A stretch of DNA of 62,617 nt, taken from positions 1-62,617 of the forward strand of contig JAFAEQ010000079.1 of NCBI GenBank assembly GCA_023423935.1. Reading direction: 5' to 3'. The stretch comes from Pseudomonadota bacterium. Its GTDB lineage: Bacteria > Pseudomonadota > Gammaproteobacteria > Steroidobacterales > Steroidobacteraceae. A program made the translations under genes and the position numbers. The notes beneath the pieces were generated by a model, which saw only the letters and a list, made by a program, of their open reading frames with translations, had not been told where the DNA came from and made no database searches. Shown here piece after piece: positions 36,557-44,931 of this stretch; position 1 is the stretch's first letter; the number at the start of each line of letters is the position of its first letter.

Positions 36557-37594
36557 TCAGGCCTCGGCGTCCGCCTCTTCCTTCGCAAGCTCTTCCAACC
36601 GGGTCATGATCGCCTGACAAAGCTGCTCAGTGCCTTCTCGCGCGATCCCCGAAATCCGGAATACCGGACCTTTCCAGCGCAGACGCTTTACGATGTCCTT
36701 GCAGCGCTTGTCTGCATCGACAGGCGGCATGAGATCCACCTTGTTCAGGACGAGCCAACGCTCCTTCTTGGCCAGATCAGCGCTGAACTTCTTCAACTCG
36801 GACGCGATGGCCTTCACGTCCGCAACCGGGTCCGCCTCCGGATCCGGCGGAGCGATATCCACCAGGTGCAGCAGTACCCGGGTGCGCTGCAGATGTTTTA
36901 GAAACTGAATACCGAGCCCTGCTCCTTCGGCCGCTCCTTCGATCAACCCCGGGATATCCGCCATCACGAAGCTGCGATACTCGCCCACCCGCACGACGCC
37001 CAGATTCGGGTGCAGCGTGGTGAACGGATAGTCGGCAACTTTGGGCTTCGCCGCCGAAACGGCGCGAATCAGCGTCGATTTGCCTGCATTGGGAAGGCCT
37101 AGCAAACCAACATCGGCCAGAACCTTGAGCTCGAGCTTCAGATCCCGCTTCTCGCCCGGCAGCCCAGGCATGGCCTTGCGAGGGGTTCGATTCACGCTGC
37201 TCTTGAAGCGCGCGTTACCCCATCCGCCATTACCGCCTTTGGCAACGAGCAATCGCTGGCCCGCGGCAGTGACGTCTCCCAGAACTTCCTGAGTTTCCTC
37301 GTCGATCACGACCGTCCCGATCGGAACCGGAATGACCAGGTCCTCGCCGCCCGCTCCGGTGCAATCCGCGCTTCCACCCGGTTGGCCGTTCGGCCCTTTG
37401 AACGTGCGCTTGAACCGGAAATCGGCGAGCGTGTTGATGCCTTCTACGCCCTCCACATAGACGTCCGCCCCTTTGCCGCCGTCACCGCCGTCGGGACCGC
37501 CAAAGGGAATGAACTTCTCGCGACGAAAGCCCACCGCACCGCGACCCCCGTGGCCGGCACTGACTTTGATCGTGGCTTCGTCGACGAAACGCAT
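36557..37594 (-). CDS. obgE: Obg GTPase
   Basis: 345 aa. Glycine-rich Obg fold (GHGGRGAVGFRREKFIPFGGPDGGDGGKG), then the GTPase domain with G1 GLPNAGKSTLI, G3 DIPGLIEGA, G4 LNKVD and G5-like ISGIAREG. It binds the 50S subunit and links ribosome maturation to growth and stress. A short acidic tail ends the protein. It lies downstream of rplU-rpmA in the usual order, though a terminator separates it from rpmA. Confidence 0.97.
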   Translation of the reverse strand: MRFVDEATIKVSAGHGGRGAVGFRREKFIPFGGPDGGDGGKGADVYVEGVEGINTLADFRFKRTFKGPNGQPGGSADCTGAGGEDLVIPVPIGTVVIDEETQEVLGDVTAAGQRLLVAKGGNGGWGNARFKSSVNRTPRKAMPGLPGEKRDLKLELKVLADVGLLGLPNAGKSTLIRAVSAAKPKVADYPFTTLHPNLGVVRVGEYRSFVMADIPGLIEGAAEGAGLGIQFLKHLQRTRVLLHLVDIAPPDPEADPVADVKAIASELKKFSADLAKKERWLVLNKVDLMPPVDADKRCKDIVKRLRWKGPVFRISGIAREGTEQLCQAIMTRLEELAKEEADAEA

Positions 37595-37599
37595 CTGAA

Positions 37600-37640
37600 T
37601 TCAATGAATAGTGAGTAATGAGTAATGAATAACGATGACA
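37600..37640. repeat. GAGTAATGA-type spacer repeats
   Basis: A run of degenerate units (gaatagtgagtaatgagtaatgaataa) immediately upstream of obgE. It is a third short-repeat family in the spacers of this chromosome. No gene is visible here. Confidence 0.55.
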
Positions 37641-37732
37641 AGGAGCCTGATGCAACCTGATTCAGGCTCGGGCAGTCAGTCCGGCTGAAGCCGGACCCAC
37701 AGGGAGCGAGGCCAGCTTCCACATCCGCCAAC

Positions 37733-37760
37733 AAAAAGCCCCGGACATGCCGGGGCTTTT
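37733..37760 (-). terminator. Rho-independent terminator after rpmA
   Basis: aaaaagccccgg acat ccggggctttt-type stem (A5 on one side, T4 on the other), directly downstream of rplU-rpmA on the minus strand and upstream of obgE. Confidence 0.9.
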
Positions 37761-37786
37761 CAATCAATCGCTTTGCGCTATCCGAC

Positions 37787-38044
37787 TTACTCGGGGATCA
37801 CGCTCACGAAGGTGTGCTGATGCACGCCCTTCTTGCGGAATGCCACGCGACCGTCCGCCTTCGCGAACAGGGTGTAATCGGTGCCGGTGCCGACGTTGTC
37901 GCCCGCACGATAGACCGTGCCACGCTGACGCACGATGATGTTGCCGGCGATCACGCGCTCGCCGCCGAACTTCTTGAGTCCAAGACGCTTCGACTCTGAG
38001 TCGCGACCGTTCTTGGTACTACCGCCTGCCTTTTTATGTGCCAT
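37787..38044 (-). CDS. rpmA: 50S ribosomal protein L27
   Basis: 85 aa. MAHKKAGGSTKNGRDSESKR is the canonical L27 N-terminus without a cleavable leader, followed by LGLKKFGGERVIAGNIIVRQRGT. Its N-terminus reaches the peptidyl-transferase centre. It follows rplU after 30 bases. Confidence 0.98.
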   Translation of the reverse strand: MAHKKAGGSTKNGRDSESKRLGLKKFGGERVIAGNIIVRQRGTVYRAGDNVGTGTDYTLFAKADGRVAFRKKGVHQHTFVSVIPE

Positions 38045-38074
38045 GGCTGAACTCTCTGTCTGTGACCGTGGGCG

Positions 38075-38389
38075 TTAGCCGCCGACGATGCTGGTGATCT
38101 TGATTTCGGTGTAGGGCTGGCGATGCGTGCCCTGACGCAGGTAGTGCTTGCGGCGACGGAATTTGACGATCGTCTTCTTATCGTCCTTACCGTGGCTCTG
38201 CACCGTCGCGACGACCTTGCCGCCATTCAGATACGGCGAACCGACCTGAACCTTGTCGCCCTCTCCGACCAGCAACACCTGCGCGAATTCAACGCTGGCA
38301 CCGGCTTCCGCATCGAGCTTCTCGACGCGAACGACCGACCCCTCGCTGACGCGATACTGCTTACCACCCGTGGCAATTACGGCGTACAT
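38075..38389 (-). CDS. rplU: 50S ribosomal protein L21
   Basis: 104 aa. MYAVIATGGKQYRVSEGS is the L21 start; KFRRRKHYLRQGTHRQPYTE is the RNA-binding end. It binds 23S rRNA. It is the first gene of rplU-rpmA; the promoter lies in the spacer shared with ispB, where a CTAG-rich run also sits. Confidence 0.98.
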   Translation of the reverse strand: MYAVIATGGKQYRVSEGSVVRVEKLDAEAGASVEFAQVLLVGEGDKVQVGSPYLNGGKVVATVQSHGKDDKKTIVKFRRRKHYLRQGTHRQPYTEIKITSIVGG

Positions 38390-38497
38390 GATCTCAAGGA
38401 CTCCAACGACCGGGAGAACCCCGGCGAGAAAAGGCCGCGAAGTGTACGGAGAGAGACGGCCGCTGGCAACTGGCTGGTCGTGAAGAGCGGAAAAAGA

Positions 38498-38528
38498 ACC
38501 TAGGCCCTAGGTCCTAGGCGCTAGGCTC
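38498..38528. repeat. CTAG-rich spacer repeat
   Basis: aacctaggccctaggtcctagg followed by cgctaggctcgg, in the divergent spacer between rplU and ispB; the same family as at 5.7-5.9 and 35.9 kb. Confidence 0.65.
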
Positions 38529-38673
38529 GGAGGTCCTGAACTTCCCGAGCTTGAGCCATACGTCGAGCCTGCTGTGGCCAGCAACGGGTTGCCGCCCACC
38601 CCTGCGAAACCAGTCGCCAGCCGCCGACTGTATTCGGCTACCATGCGCGCTCGTCAAATTTCCCTTGCCGTAC

Positions 38674-39642
38674 ATGAGCTTCGAGTCAATCAAACAGCTG
38701 GTCGCCGAGGACCTGCAAGAGGTAGATCGTGTCATTCGCAACCGCCTGGCCAGCGACGTCGTGCTGGTCAATCAGGTGGCCGAGTACATCGTAGGAAGCG
38801 GCGGCAAGCGGCTGCGTCCGCTGGTCGTGGTCGTCGCAGCACGTGCCTGCGGGTCGAAGGATCACCGACACAGCGAAGCTGCTGCAATCATCGAGTTCAT
38901 CCACACCGCGACCCTCCTCCATGACGACGTGGTCGATAACTCGACCATGCGCCGCGGACACGACACCGCCAATTCCCTATGGGGCAACGAGGCCAGCGTG
39001 CTGGTCGGCGATTATGTCTACAGCCGCTCCTTCGAAATGATGGTGTCGCTCGGCAGCATGCGGATCATGGATGTGATGGCCCGCGCCACGAATCGCATCG
39101 CCGAGGGTGAAGTGCTGCAGCTCATGAATGCGCACGACCCCGATACCACCGAAGAGCGCTACTTCGAGGTCATCTACCGCAAAACCGCCCAACTCTTCGA
39201 AGCCGGCACCCAGATCGCCGCGATCCTCACGGGCAGCTCGCCGGACGTCGAATCCGCAATGACCCGCTACGGCCGCCACCTGGGCACTGCCTTCCAGCTC
39301 GTGGACGACGTGCTCGACTACCAGTCCGACAGCGACACCTTGGGTAAGAACCTCGGCGACGACCTCGCCGAAGGCAAGCCCACGCTGCCTCTTATATATG
39401 CCTTGCGCCACGGGACCGACGCCCAGCGCACGCTGATCCGCAACAGCATCGAAAACGGCAGCATCGAAAGCCTCAGCCAGATCACCACCGCAATTGAATC
39501 GACTGGGGGCCTTGCGTACACTGCGCGCCTCGCGCGGCAGGAGGCCTCCCTCGCCATCGAGGCGCTCGCCGTATTGCCGGACTCGGCATACAAGCAAGCC
39601 CTGCGCGAACTGGCAGATTTCGCCGTCGATCGCACGTTCTGA
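38674..39642 (+). CDS. ispB: Octaprenyl diphosphate synthase-type trans-polyprenyltransferase
   Basis: 322 aa from MSFESIKQLVAEDLQEVDRVI. First aspartate-rich motif LLHDDVVDNSTMRRG, second QLVDDVLDYQSD; EYIVGSGGKRLRPL precedes them. It elongates farnesyl diphosphate to the ubiquinone side chain. The open frame extends 41 codons upstream without family similarity. The order rplU-rpmA/ispB is conserved in Gammaproteobacteria. tRNA-Pro begins 38 bases downstream. Confidence 0.96.
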   Translation: MSFESIKQLVAEDLQEVDRVIRNRLASDVVLVNQVAEYIVGSGGKRLRPLVVVVAARACGSKDHRHSEAAAIIEFIHTATLLHDDVVDNSTMRRGHDTANSLWGNEASVLVGDYVYSRSFEMMVSLGSMRIMDVMARATNRIAEGEVLQLMNAHDPDTTEERYFEVIYRKTAQLFEAGTQIAAILTGSSPDVESAMTRYGRHLGTAFQLVDDVLDYQSDSDTLGKNLGDDLAEGKPTLPLIYALRHGTDAQRTLIRNSIENGSIESLSQITTAIESTGGLAYTARLARQEASLAIEALAVLPDSAYKQALRELADFAVDRTF

Positions 39643-39680
39643 TCCCGACCGCATCGACCAATCCGCCAACTTCTCAGCAT

Positions 39681-39758
<78 letters not shown>

Positions 39759-39887
39759 ATCATTCAGTGAGTTAGAGATTGCACCGGCGCCGTTTAAGAC
39801 GGTCTGTGCCAAATCTGCTCCACTGACTTGCGTCCGAGCGGGATAAACAGCCTGGCTACACGCGACTCCAAAGTGCTGGAGAGTCGC

Positions 39888-41522
39888 ATGGCATCGATCA
39901 CGAACCGCTCGAATTTTCTGGTCACCGTCGAAGATGACCCGAGCCTCACCCAACGATTTCCGTTCTCCGAATCCAAGCAAGCTAGACGCTACCTGCGAGA
40001 ACTGAGGAAGCAGGGCAAGCGCGCTGCGCTCACGCAGCTCGAGGACAAGATTCAGGTTCGCATTCGCGAGCAGGGCTATCCCGTCGTTATTCTCAACGTC
40101 GGCTCTTACCACGAGGCTGAAGACGAGATCGAACGCATCCGCGTCGAACGCAAGCAAGGCCGACGCGTCGACTTCAACAAAGGACGCCGCATCACACTCG
40201 CCGCTCTGTTTCTGAAGTACTACGACGAGGAATGTCCGCAGCACAAAGGCTGCCAGACGGAGCGTTACACGCTCGGCGCGTTCCTGACCGACATCGCCTT
40301 TGGCCCGTACCTCGAGCGCAAGCGCGAAGAAGAAGCTCAGTCGAAGAAACGCCGCCGCGCATATAAACGACACGTGCGACGCACGGACATCGAGTGGTTG
40401 CTCAAGCCGTTCGGCGACCTCGAGCCCGCCGATTTCGATCGGTACGTGAAAGCGCGCCTGAGGCAAGGCATCAAGCCCTCGACGATCGATCGCGAATTCG
40501 ACTTGATTGCCGCCGTCATCAACTGGGCGATCGGCACGCTGCGCTATCCCGTCGAGATTCATCCCCTGAAGGGATTCAAGCGTCCTCGCTACTTCAATGA
40601 ACGCAATCGTCGACTGCGCGGCGATGAGCCCGTGCGACTGCTCGAGGCGATTCGCGAAGAAGACCGCATCCGTTCGTTCAATCTGGCCGTCGAGCAACAC
40701 ATCAATGCACGACAACTCGAAGGTCCGCCGCGACCAGGAAAGTCATGGAACAAATACTTCATCATGCAAGCGCGCAAGCGCGCCCGAAAAATCATCGGCG
40801 ACAACTTCGTCCATGTGCCCTTCTGGGAAGCGCTCTGCGAGTACCTGATCACGACCACGTCGCGACGCGGCGAGGCGTTGGCGCTGACTTGGTCCAAGAC
40901 GTTTCTCGATGAATATATGGCCGTGTACACGGACACGAAGAATGGGCGATCACGCGACGTTCCGATCCGGCAGCACGTGATCGATCTGCTCAAGCAATTG
41001 CCTCGCGATGCACTCGACGATCGTGTGTTTCCAGTCACGGGTGACGAACTCGACGGCGCTTGGAGCAGAATCTGCAAACGTGCGGGCGTCGTTGACTACC
41101 ATATTCACGACAACCGTCACGAGGGGGTCAGCATTCAGGCCGAAGTCGCACGCTCCGCCGGCATGCCGTTCGACATCGTCTCGCTGTCTGCGTTGACCGG
41201 ACATCGCGACGTCCGCTCACTCGGCCGCTACATGAATCTCTGTGCCGGCGAACACGCGCATCAAATGGATCAGGCGTACAGGATCGCCGAGCGCAACGAC
41301 AATGCGTATCGCAAAGGACGACTGCGCGTATCAGGCCTCGGCCATCGCGCCACGACAAATCCCACCCAGGGGAACCCGCGCGCCGTCGACAGCCTGCACT
41401 CCACTGAGCCTCTGCACGCTTCGCACGCTCCTCACGACCGCACTTCCGGGGCGGCCGATTCTGACGGGACGACTCCACGAGACGCAGCGCATTCGGCCGC
41501 ATCCTCACACCGCCGAACATGA
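39888..41522 (+). CDS. Tyrosine recombinase (integrase of element 1)
   Basis: 544 aa from MASITNRSNFLVTVEDD; upstream codons are off-family. The catalytic domain shows the first Arg in TTTSRRGEALALTW (about 323), the H-x-x-R box IHDNRHEGVS (about 405), and TGHRDVRSLGRYMNL with the late His and the nucleophilic Tyr (about 437-449). The N-terminal half is a SAM-like core-binding region. It would integrate and excise element 1 at tRNA-Pro. It lies 130 bases from attL and reads away from the tRNA. The C-terminal 65 residues (TNPTQGNPRAVDS..) are low-complexity, and their DNA is repeated at 44204-44310. Confidence 0.9.
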   Translation: MASITNRSNFLVTVEDDPSLTQRFPFSESKQARRYLRELRKQGKRAALTQLEDKIQVRIREQGYPVVILNVGSYHEAEDEIERIRVERKQGRRVDFNKGRRITLAALFLKYYDEECPQHKGCQTERYTLGAFLTDIAFGPYLERKREEEAQSKKRRRAYKRHVRRTDIEWLLKPFGDLEPADFDRYVKARLRQGIKPSTIDREFDLIAAVINWAIGTLRYPVEIHPLKGFKRPRYFNERNRRLRGDEPVRLLEAIREEDRIRSFNLAVEQHINARQLEGPPRPGKSWNKYFIMQARKRARKIIGDNFVHVPFWEALCEYLITTTSRRGEALALTWSKTFLDEYMAVYTDTKNGRSRDVPIRQHVIDLLKQLPRDALDDRVFPVTGDELDGAWSRICKRAGVVDYHIHDNRHEGVSIQAEVARSAGMPFDIVSLSALTGHRDVRSLGRYMNLCAGEHAHQMDQAYRIAERNDNAYRKGRLRVSGLGHRATTNPTQGNPRAVDSLHSTEPLHASHAPHDRTSGAADSDGTTPRDAAHSAASSHRRT

Positions 41523-41568
41523 CGACGTGAGCAGCGTATTCTCATGCGCGACCCAAAGACTCCACACC

Positions 41569-42087
41569 ATGGAACGCGATCACGTCATGGCTTCGAGATA
41601 CAAACATCCAAGAGCGCCCCCCTCGGTCGTCCAAGTTCGCGTCGACGCTAAACTCAAGAAGCAAGCGCAGGCGGCACTACAGGCTCATGAGCTTCGCCTG
41701 AGCGATGCAATTCGGCTGTTCATAACGGAGACGGCACGCCTCGGTCGCTTGCCATTCGACGCGCACGACGCCCCGATGCGAAGCATTTCGCAAAAGCGTT
41801 TGTGGGCAATGAAGCGTGCTCAGCAGGCCCGCGATCGTGCCGCGGTTGCAAGCGGGACTATCAAGCCAGAGTCGGTGTTGCTCATCCGACCCGACAGAAT
41901 CAAGGGCGCGAAGATGTATGGCCGGCTGACGACGTACCCCTGGTCGATGGCCCTGACAAGCGCCAGGCGTCACGCAACCGCTCGCGCCGAAACGCAAAGC
42001 AACGACGAAGGCAGATCGCTCGATGAGCGCGGTCCTATCCTCTCACCGAGTGCGCGAGGCCTCGGCCACTTAATGTCTTATATTTGA
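41569..42087 (+). CDS. RelB/DinJ-like antitoxin-type protein with extended C-terminus
   Basis: 172 aa from the ATG at 41569, or 166 aa from 41587 (MASRYKHPRAPPSVVQV). Residues about 20-65 (VQVRVDAKLKKQAQAAL..LSDAIRLFITETARLG..LPFD) are the ribbon-helix-helix core of RelB/DinJ antitoxins, including the terminal LPF. Beyond about residue 120 the frame reads into sequence shared with the 44.3-kb repeat, so the original gene probably ended earlier or is frameshifted. No toxin gene is adjacent. It may be an orphan regulator. Confidence 0.6.
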   Translation: MERDHVMASRYKHPRAPPSVVQVRVDAKLKKQAQAALQAHELRLSDAIRLFITETARLGRLPFDAHDAPMRSISQKRLWAMKRAQQARDRAAVASGTIKPESVLLIRPDRIKGAKMYGRLTTYPWSMALTSARRHATARAETQSNDEGRSLDERGPILSPSARGLGHLMSYI

Positions 42088-42240
42088 CGCATTAAGCGGC
42101 AAGACGCTGGTTAATGTATCGGATTTGAGTCATTAGGCTGATGGCCCACTAGTTGACGAATGACACAAGGTTGCTGGTACGCATGCGTTGCGTGCGCGAG
42201 ACGACGCTGGTGCCTGAAATTTTCGTTGGCTGAACATCCG

Positions 42241-42510
42241 ATGACTTTCAGCTTGCGGCCAGGTCATCCAGCCCCGGATAAACGCGCTCTCTAGACGCTA
42301 CAGCGCATGACGCACTGGAGCCTCTACGATGACACCGTTTACGCCAATTACCCGTGAGCAAGCCGCCGCCATCCTGTCGGTTTCGCTGAGCACACTCGAT
42401 GCAATGATTGCTGCTGAATCGATTCCCGAGCCGCGTGCGCTGCCGGGCGGACGCCGGAAGTACTGGCATCCAGACATCTTTTATACGTGGCCTGATCAGC
42501 AGCTACGCGG
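42241..42510 (+). repeat. Direct repeat copy A (HTH gene and leader)
   Basis: About 270 bp nearly identical to 44447-44710 (copy B): the leader atgactttcag...ccagcccc..taaac, the shared gcgcatgacgcactggag, and the first 57 codons of the HTH gene. The copies differ at scattered, mostly third-codon positions, so this is a diverged duplication under selection rather than a recent copy. Confidence 0.85.
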
Positions 42511-42664
42511 CGATGCGCGGACCATCGAGGATTCAGAGACCGATGCACCGATGAAGCACTCGGCGTCGAAGAACCGATCCTCCATGGCCTCGGATGGCAT
42601 CGCCGAGTCCGCACGAGCACGCGACGCCCATCGATTGCGCCAGCTCAATGAAGGCACGTCATGA
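42329..42664 (+). CDS. Small helix-turn-helix protein (excisionase/AlpA-like), copy A
   Basis: 111 aa. Residues 1-55 form a MerR/Xis-like winged HTH: ITREQAAAILSVSLSTLDAMI, then GGRRKYWHPDIFYTW. It is probably a DNA-binding recombination-directionality factor or element regulator. The C-terminal half is hydrophilic and ends in REQ-like repeats (ARARDAHRLRQLNEG). The N-terminal 57 residues are almost the same as in the protein at 44532, whose C-terminus differs. It is followed by a strong hairpin. Confidence 0.75.
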   Translation: MTPFTPITREQAAAILSVSLSTLDAMIAAESIPEPRALPGGRRKYWHPDIFYTWPDQQLRGDARTIEDSETDAPMKHSASKNRSSMASDGIAESARARDAHRLRQLNEGTS

Positions 42665-42690
42665 CGACTGTCCACGAGAGCTGAGAATGA

Positions 42691-42721
42691 AAAGCCCCCA
42701 CGAGAACACTCTCGTGGGGGC
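42691..42721. terminator. Terminator hairpin after HTH copy A
   Basis: gcccccacgaga acac tctcgtgggggc: a 12-bp perfect stem with AAA on the 5' side, so it best fits termination of the minus-strand gene at 42732 (U-run on that strand) and may serve both. Confidence 0.75.
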
Positions 42722-42731
42722 AAGCTGCAGA

Positions 42732-42968
42732 CTACTGTCTACCCAGTGAGGCCACCGCCAACGCATAGATGACGTTGTCGGTGATGAGTACCGGATATCT
42801 GCTGGGATCTCCCCGAAAGCGAGTGACCTTCTGAAGTGGGCGATGGCGCAGCGTCGTGCTCATTTCTTGAGCAATCGTCTGTGCCCATCCGAGACTTTCC
42901 GCTTCAATCACTTGAGGCTTGCGGCATCCAAAATAGTAGATCCCAAAGTATTTTTTGTTTTTGTCCAT
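42732..42968 (-). CDS. Small hypothetical protein
   Basis: 78 aa from MDKNKKYFGIYYFGCRKPQ. The gene is AT-richer than its neighbours and codes for a basic, aromatic N-terminus and a compact C-terminal half (RYPVLITDNVIYALAVASLG). I do not recognise the family. The upstream codons up to 43031 are open but unlikely. It is convergent with the HTH gene and shares its hairpin terminator. Confidence 0.55.
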   Translation of the reverse strand: MDKNKKYFGIYYFGCRKPQVIEAESLGWAQTIAQEMSTTLRHRPLQKVTRFRGDPSRYPVLITDNVIYALAVASLGRQ

Positions 42969-43461
42969 CTCTAACTTCCATTTGCAGAATCGATGCTGCA
43001 ACAGCATCGAGCGATCCCACGGATCGCACACTCATCATCCGAAATCTTCCGCCGATTGCCGTGCACAGTCGTCACGTATTGCCACACTGCGCCGGCGAAG
43101 GAACTCGAATCGGAATCGCGATCACGATGCTGTTAAGCCGCACCTTAAATGACTTACTCAAGATCCCTCACCATCGCATCAGGCGACCGATGAACTCTCC
43201 TCGCAGGTACCGTGATACTCGATGTGCCTCTACCCGACTCAGCATCCGTCGCCGGGAGTGTGCATCCGTTGCCTTCGATGAGTAACAACGCGAGCGCAGG
43301 CCTCCCCAGGTCCCGCGCTCGCGCCGGTCTCCTTCTTGACTCGGTGTCTCTGCGATCTCTTTCTCCCGAGTGCGACCGCGGGCGGATCAGCGAAGAGTGC
43401 GTGCCGAGGACCAGGTGACACTGCGTATAGCGAAGATTCTGAAAATTGCATTGCCGTTCCG

Positions 43462-43686
43462 ATGACGATGATCGTGGATCGATTCGCATGCCCCCGTGGT
43501 CATGCAGCGGTGTTGGTGCTCTCCAACAAGGACGAGACAGAACTGCTCACCAAGGTTGGGGCGACTCAACATGGAGTTGGAGATTTCGACGGCCACCCAT
43601 GGCCTCGGAACAAGTCGCTGGCGAAGGATCTGTTAGGCCGTGCGCGCAGCGGCGCCATCGCGGAAGCACTTCCTACGGCAGCATGA
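43462..43686 (+). CDS. Doubtful small ORF
   Basis: 74 aa (MTMIVDRFACPRGHAAVLVLSN..). A CPRGH motif near residue 10 hints at half a zinc ribbon. It overlaps the end of a minus-strand gene and has no clear ribosome site. I list it because this stretch otherwise lacks a gene; it may be spurious. Confidence 0.25.
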   Translation: MTMIVDRFACPRGHAAVLVLSNKDETELLTKVGATQHGVGDFDGHPWPRNKSLAKDLLGRARSGAIAEALPTAA

Positions 43687-44189
43687 AAGGATCCATTGCC
43701 CGAGGAACCGAAGGCACCGCCTCTAGGGTGAAGCGGTGCTTCGGTCCTTCGGGCGCAGCGACCCCAGGGCAATAGGCACCCACACCCTGCGATCTCGTAG
43801 GCTTCCATGACGACGGGCTCCTTAGCTTCGACCAGAATCGAATCATCGGAAAGCTCCCCCTCGACGATGTCGAAATCGACATGGCGGTCGTAGATCGGTC
43901 CAGAACGCACTTCGAGATACCCGGACCGTCGCAGATAGGTGAACACTTCGCTCTCGAACTGCCGGGCATAGACCCAAGTCGCTGTTCGTGACAGGTGAAG
44001 TCCGGCGACGGAATGCGGCTGGTGCCGGTAGAGCGCTAGTGCCAACCATCCCGAGAAACCTCGATTGACGGCAATGTCGCAGCGCCAAAGCCGTGCCATC
44101 TCGTCGTAAGTCAGCTTGTAGCTCGCCAAAGACACGAGAAGCGCTTCACCATTGTCGTGAAGAATCGTTGACTCGGGGTAGTACTCCAC
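43566..44189 (-). CDS. Hypothetical protein, probably frameshifted near its end
   Basis: From a GTG at 44189: VEYYPESTILHDNGEALLVSL, then RGFSGWLALALYRHQPHSV and ILVEAKEPVVMEAYEIAGCG. This composition looks coding to about residue 140. After LLPWG the frame becomes low-complexity Arg/Gly/Ser, while the neighbouring frame continues sensibly (APEGPKHRFTLEAVPSVPR) to a stop at 43673. A one-base indel near 43770 is therefore likely. The function is unknown. Its start lies about 15 bases from the int scar at 44204, so its native upstream region is lost or replaced. Confidence 0.5.
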   Translation of the reverse strand: MEYYPESTILHDNGEALLVSLASYKLTYDEMARLWRCDIAVNRGFSGWLALALYRHQPHSVAGLHLSRTATWVYARQFESEVFTYLRRSGYLEVRSGPIYDRHVDFDIVEGELSDDSILVEAKEPVVMEAYEIAGCGCLLPWGRCARRTEAPLHPRGGAFGSSGNGSFHAAVGSASAMAPLRARPNRSFASDLFRGHGWPSKSPTPC

Positions 44190-44203
44190 GTCTGATTCTG
44201 ATT

Positions 44204-44425
44204 CGCGCCACGACAGCTCCCACCCAGGGGAACCCGTACGGCGTCGACAACGTGCACTCCACTGGGCATCCACACTCCGCTCGCGCTCCCCACGACCCCG
44301 ATGGGACAGCTTGACAAGGCTGCAGCAGTCGTCACGCAACCGTCCACGCCGAAACGCAAAGCAGCGACCGAAAGCGGAGTCGCAAGGTGATGCGGCCCTA
44401 ACCTCTCGCCGACGGCGCGATAGGG
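44204..44425 (+). pseudogene. Scar of an integrase 3' end and following spacer
   Basis: cgcgccacgacag..cccacccaggggaacccg matches the C-terminal coding tail of int1 (from 41346) over about 100 bp. The following tcacgcaaccg..cgccgaaacgcaaagcag matches 41968-42060. The antitoxin-like gene found between these two blocks after int1 is absent here. This is the remnant of an older, related int-HTH end, truncated upstream. Confidence 0.75.
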
Positions 44426-44446
44426 ATTGCGGTTTCAAAGTCATCT

Positions 44447-44710
44447 ATGACTTTCAGCTACGGCGAAGGTCCAGCCCCGTATAAACATGCTCTCTAGACA
44501 CTTCAGCGCATGACGCACTGGAGCTTCTACGATGACACCGTTTACGCCAATTACCCGCGAGCAAGCCGCTGCCATCCTGTCCGTTTCTCTGAGCACACTG
44601 GATGCAATGATTGCCGCTGAATCGATTCCCGAACCCCGTGCACTGCCGGGCGGACGCCGGAAGTACTGGCATCCGGATATCTTTTACACTTGGCTCGATC
44701 AGCAGCTGCG
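44447..44710 (+). repeat. Direct repeat copy B (HTH gene and leader)
   Basis: Partner of 42241-42510. Together with the int scar at 44204 it shows that the arrangement int tail - spacer - HTH gene is present twice in element 1. Confidence 0.85.
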
Positions 44711-44870
44711 AGAACAACGGCCAACCGACGATCGCTCTTCCCCGTTGCCCCCACCGCCGCCTAGTCGGGCCTCGGGCCGACGCCCGACAACACCTCTCGG
44801 TGTTGCCGAGCGCACACGTGCGCGCGACACCGCACGCCTCGCAGCACTCAACTCGGGCGATGCGGACTGA
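44532..44870 (+). CDS. Small helix-turn-helix protein (excisionase/AlpA-like), copy B
   Basis: 112 aa. The first 55 residues are essentially those of the protein at 42329 (ITREQAAAILSVSLSTLDAM, GGRRKYWHPDIFYTW). The C-terminus diverges: a Pro/Ser/Arg linker (SSPLPPPPPSRASGRRP) followed by ERTRARDTARLAALNSGDAD, which resembles the end of copy A in pattern only. Probably a DNA-binding regulator or directionality factor left from the older element. Confidence 0.75.
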   Translation: MTPFTPITREQAAAILSVSLSTLDAMIAAESIPEPRALPGGRRKYWHPDIFYTWLDQQLREQRPTDDRSSPLPPPPPSRASGRRPTTPLGVAERTRARDTARLAALNSGDAD

Positions 44871-44931
44871 GAGCGTTGGCGTTCCACGGCAGGGATTCCA
44901 TCCGCAGCAGCGCCAGAGACCGAGCAGATGC

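Noticed and set aside
42661..42690. IS3 end-like word gactgtccacgag after HTH copy A
   Set aside because: It resembles the IS3 terminus at the left edge for only about ten bases and no transposase remnant is attached.
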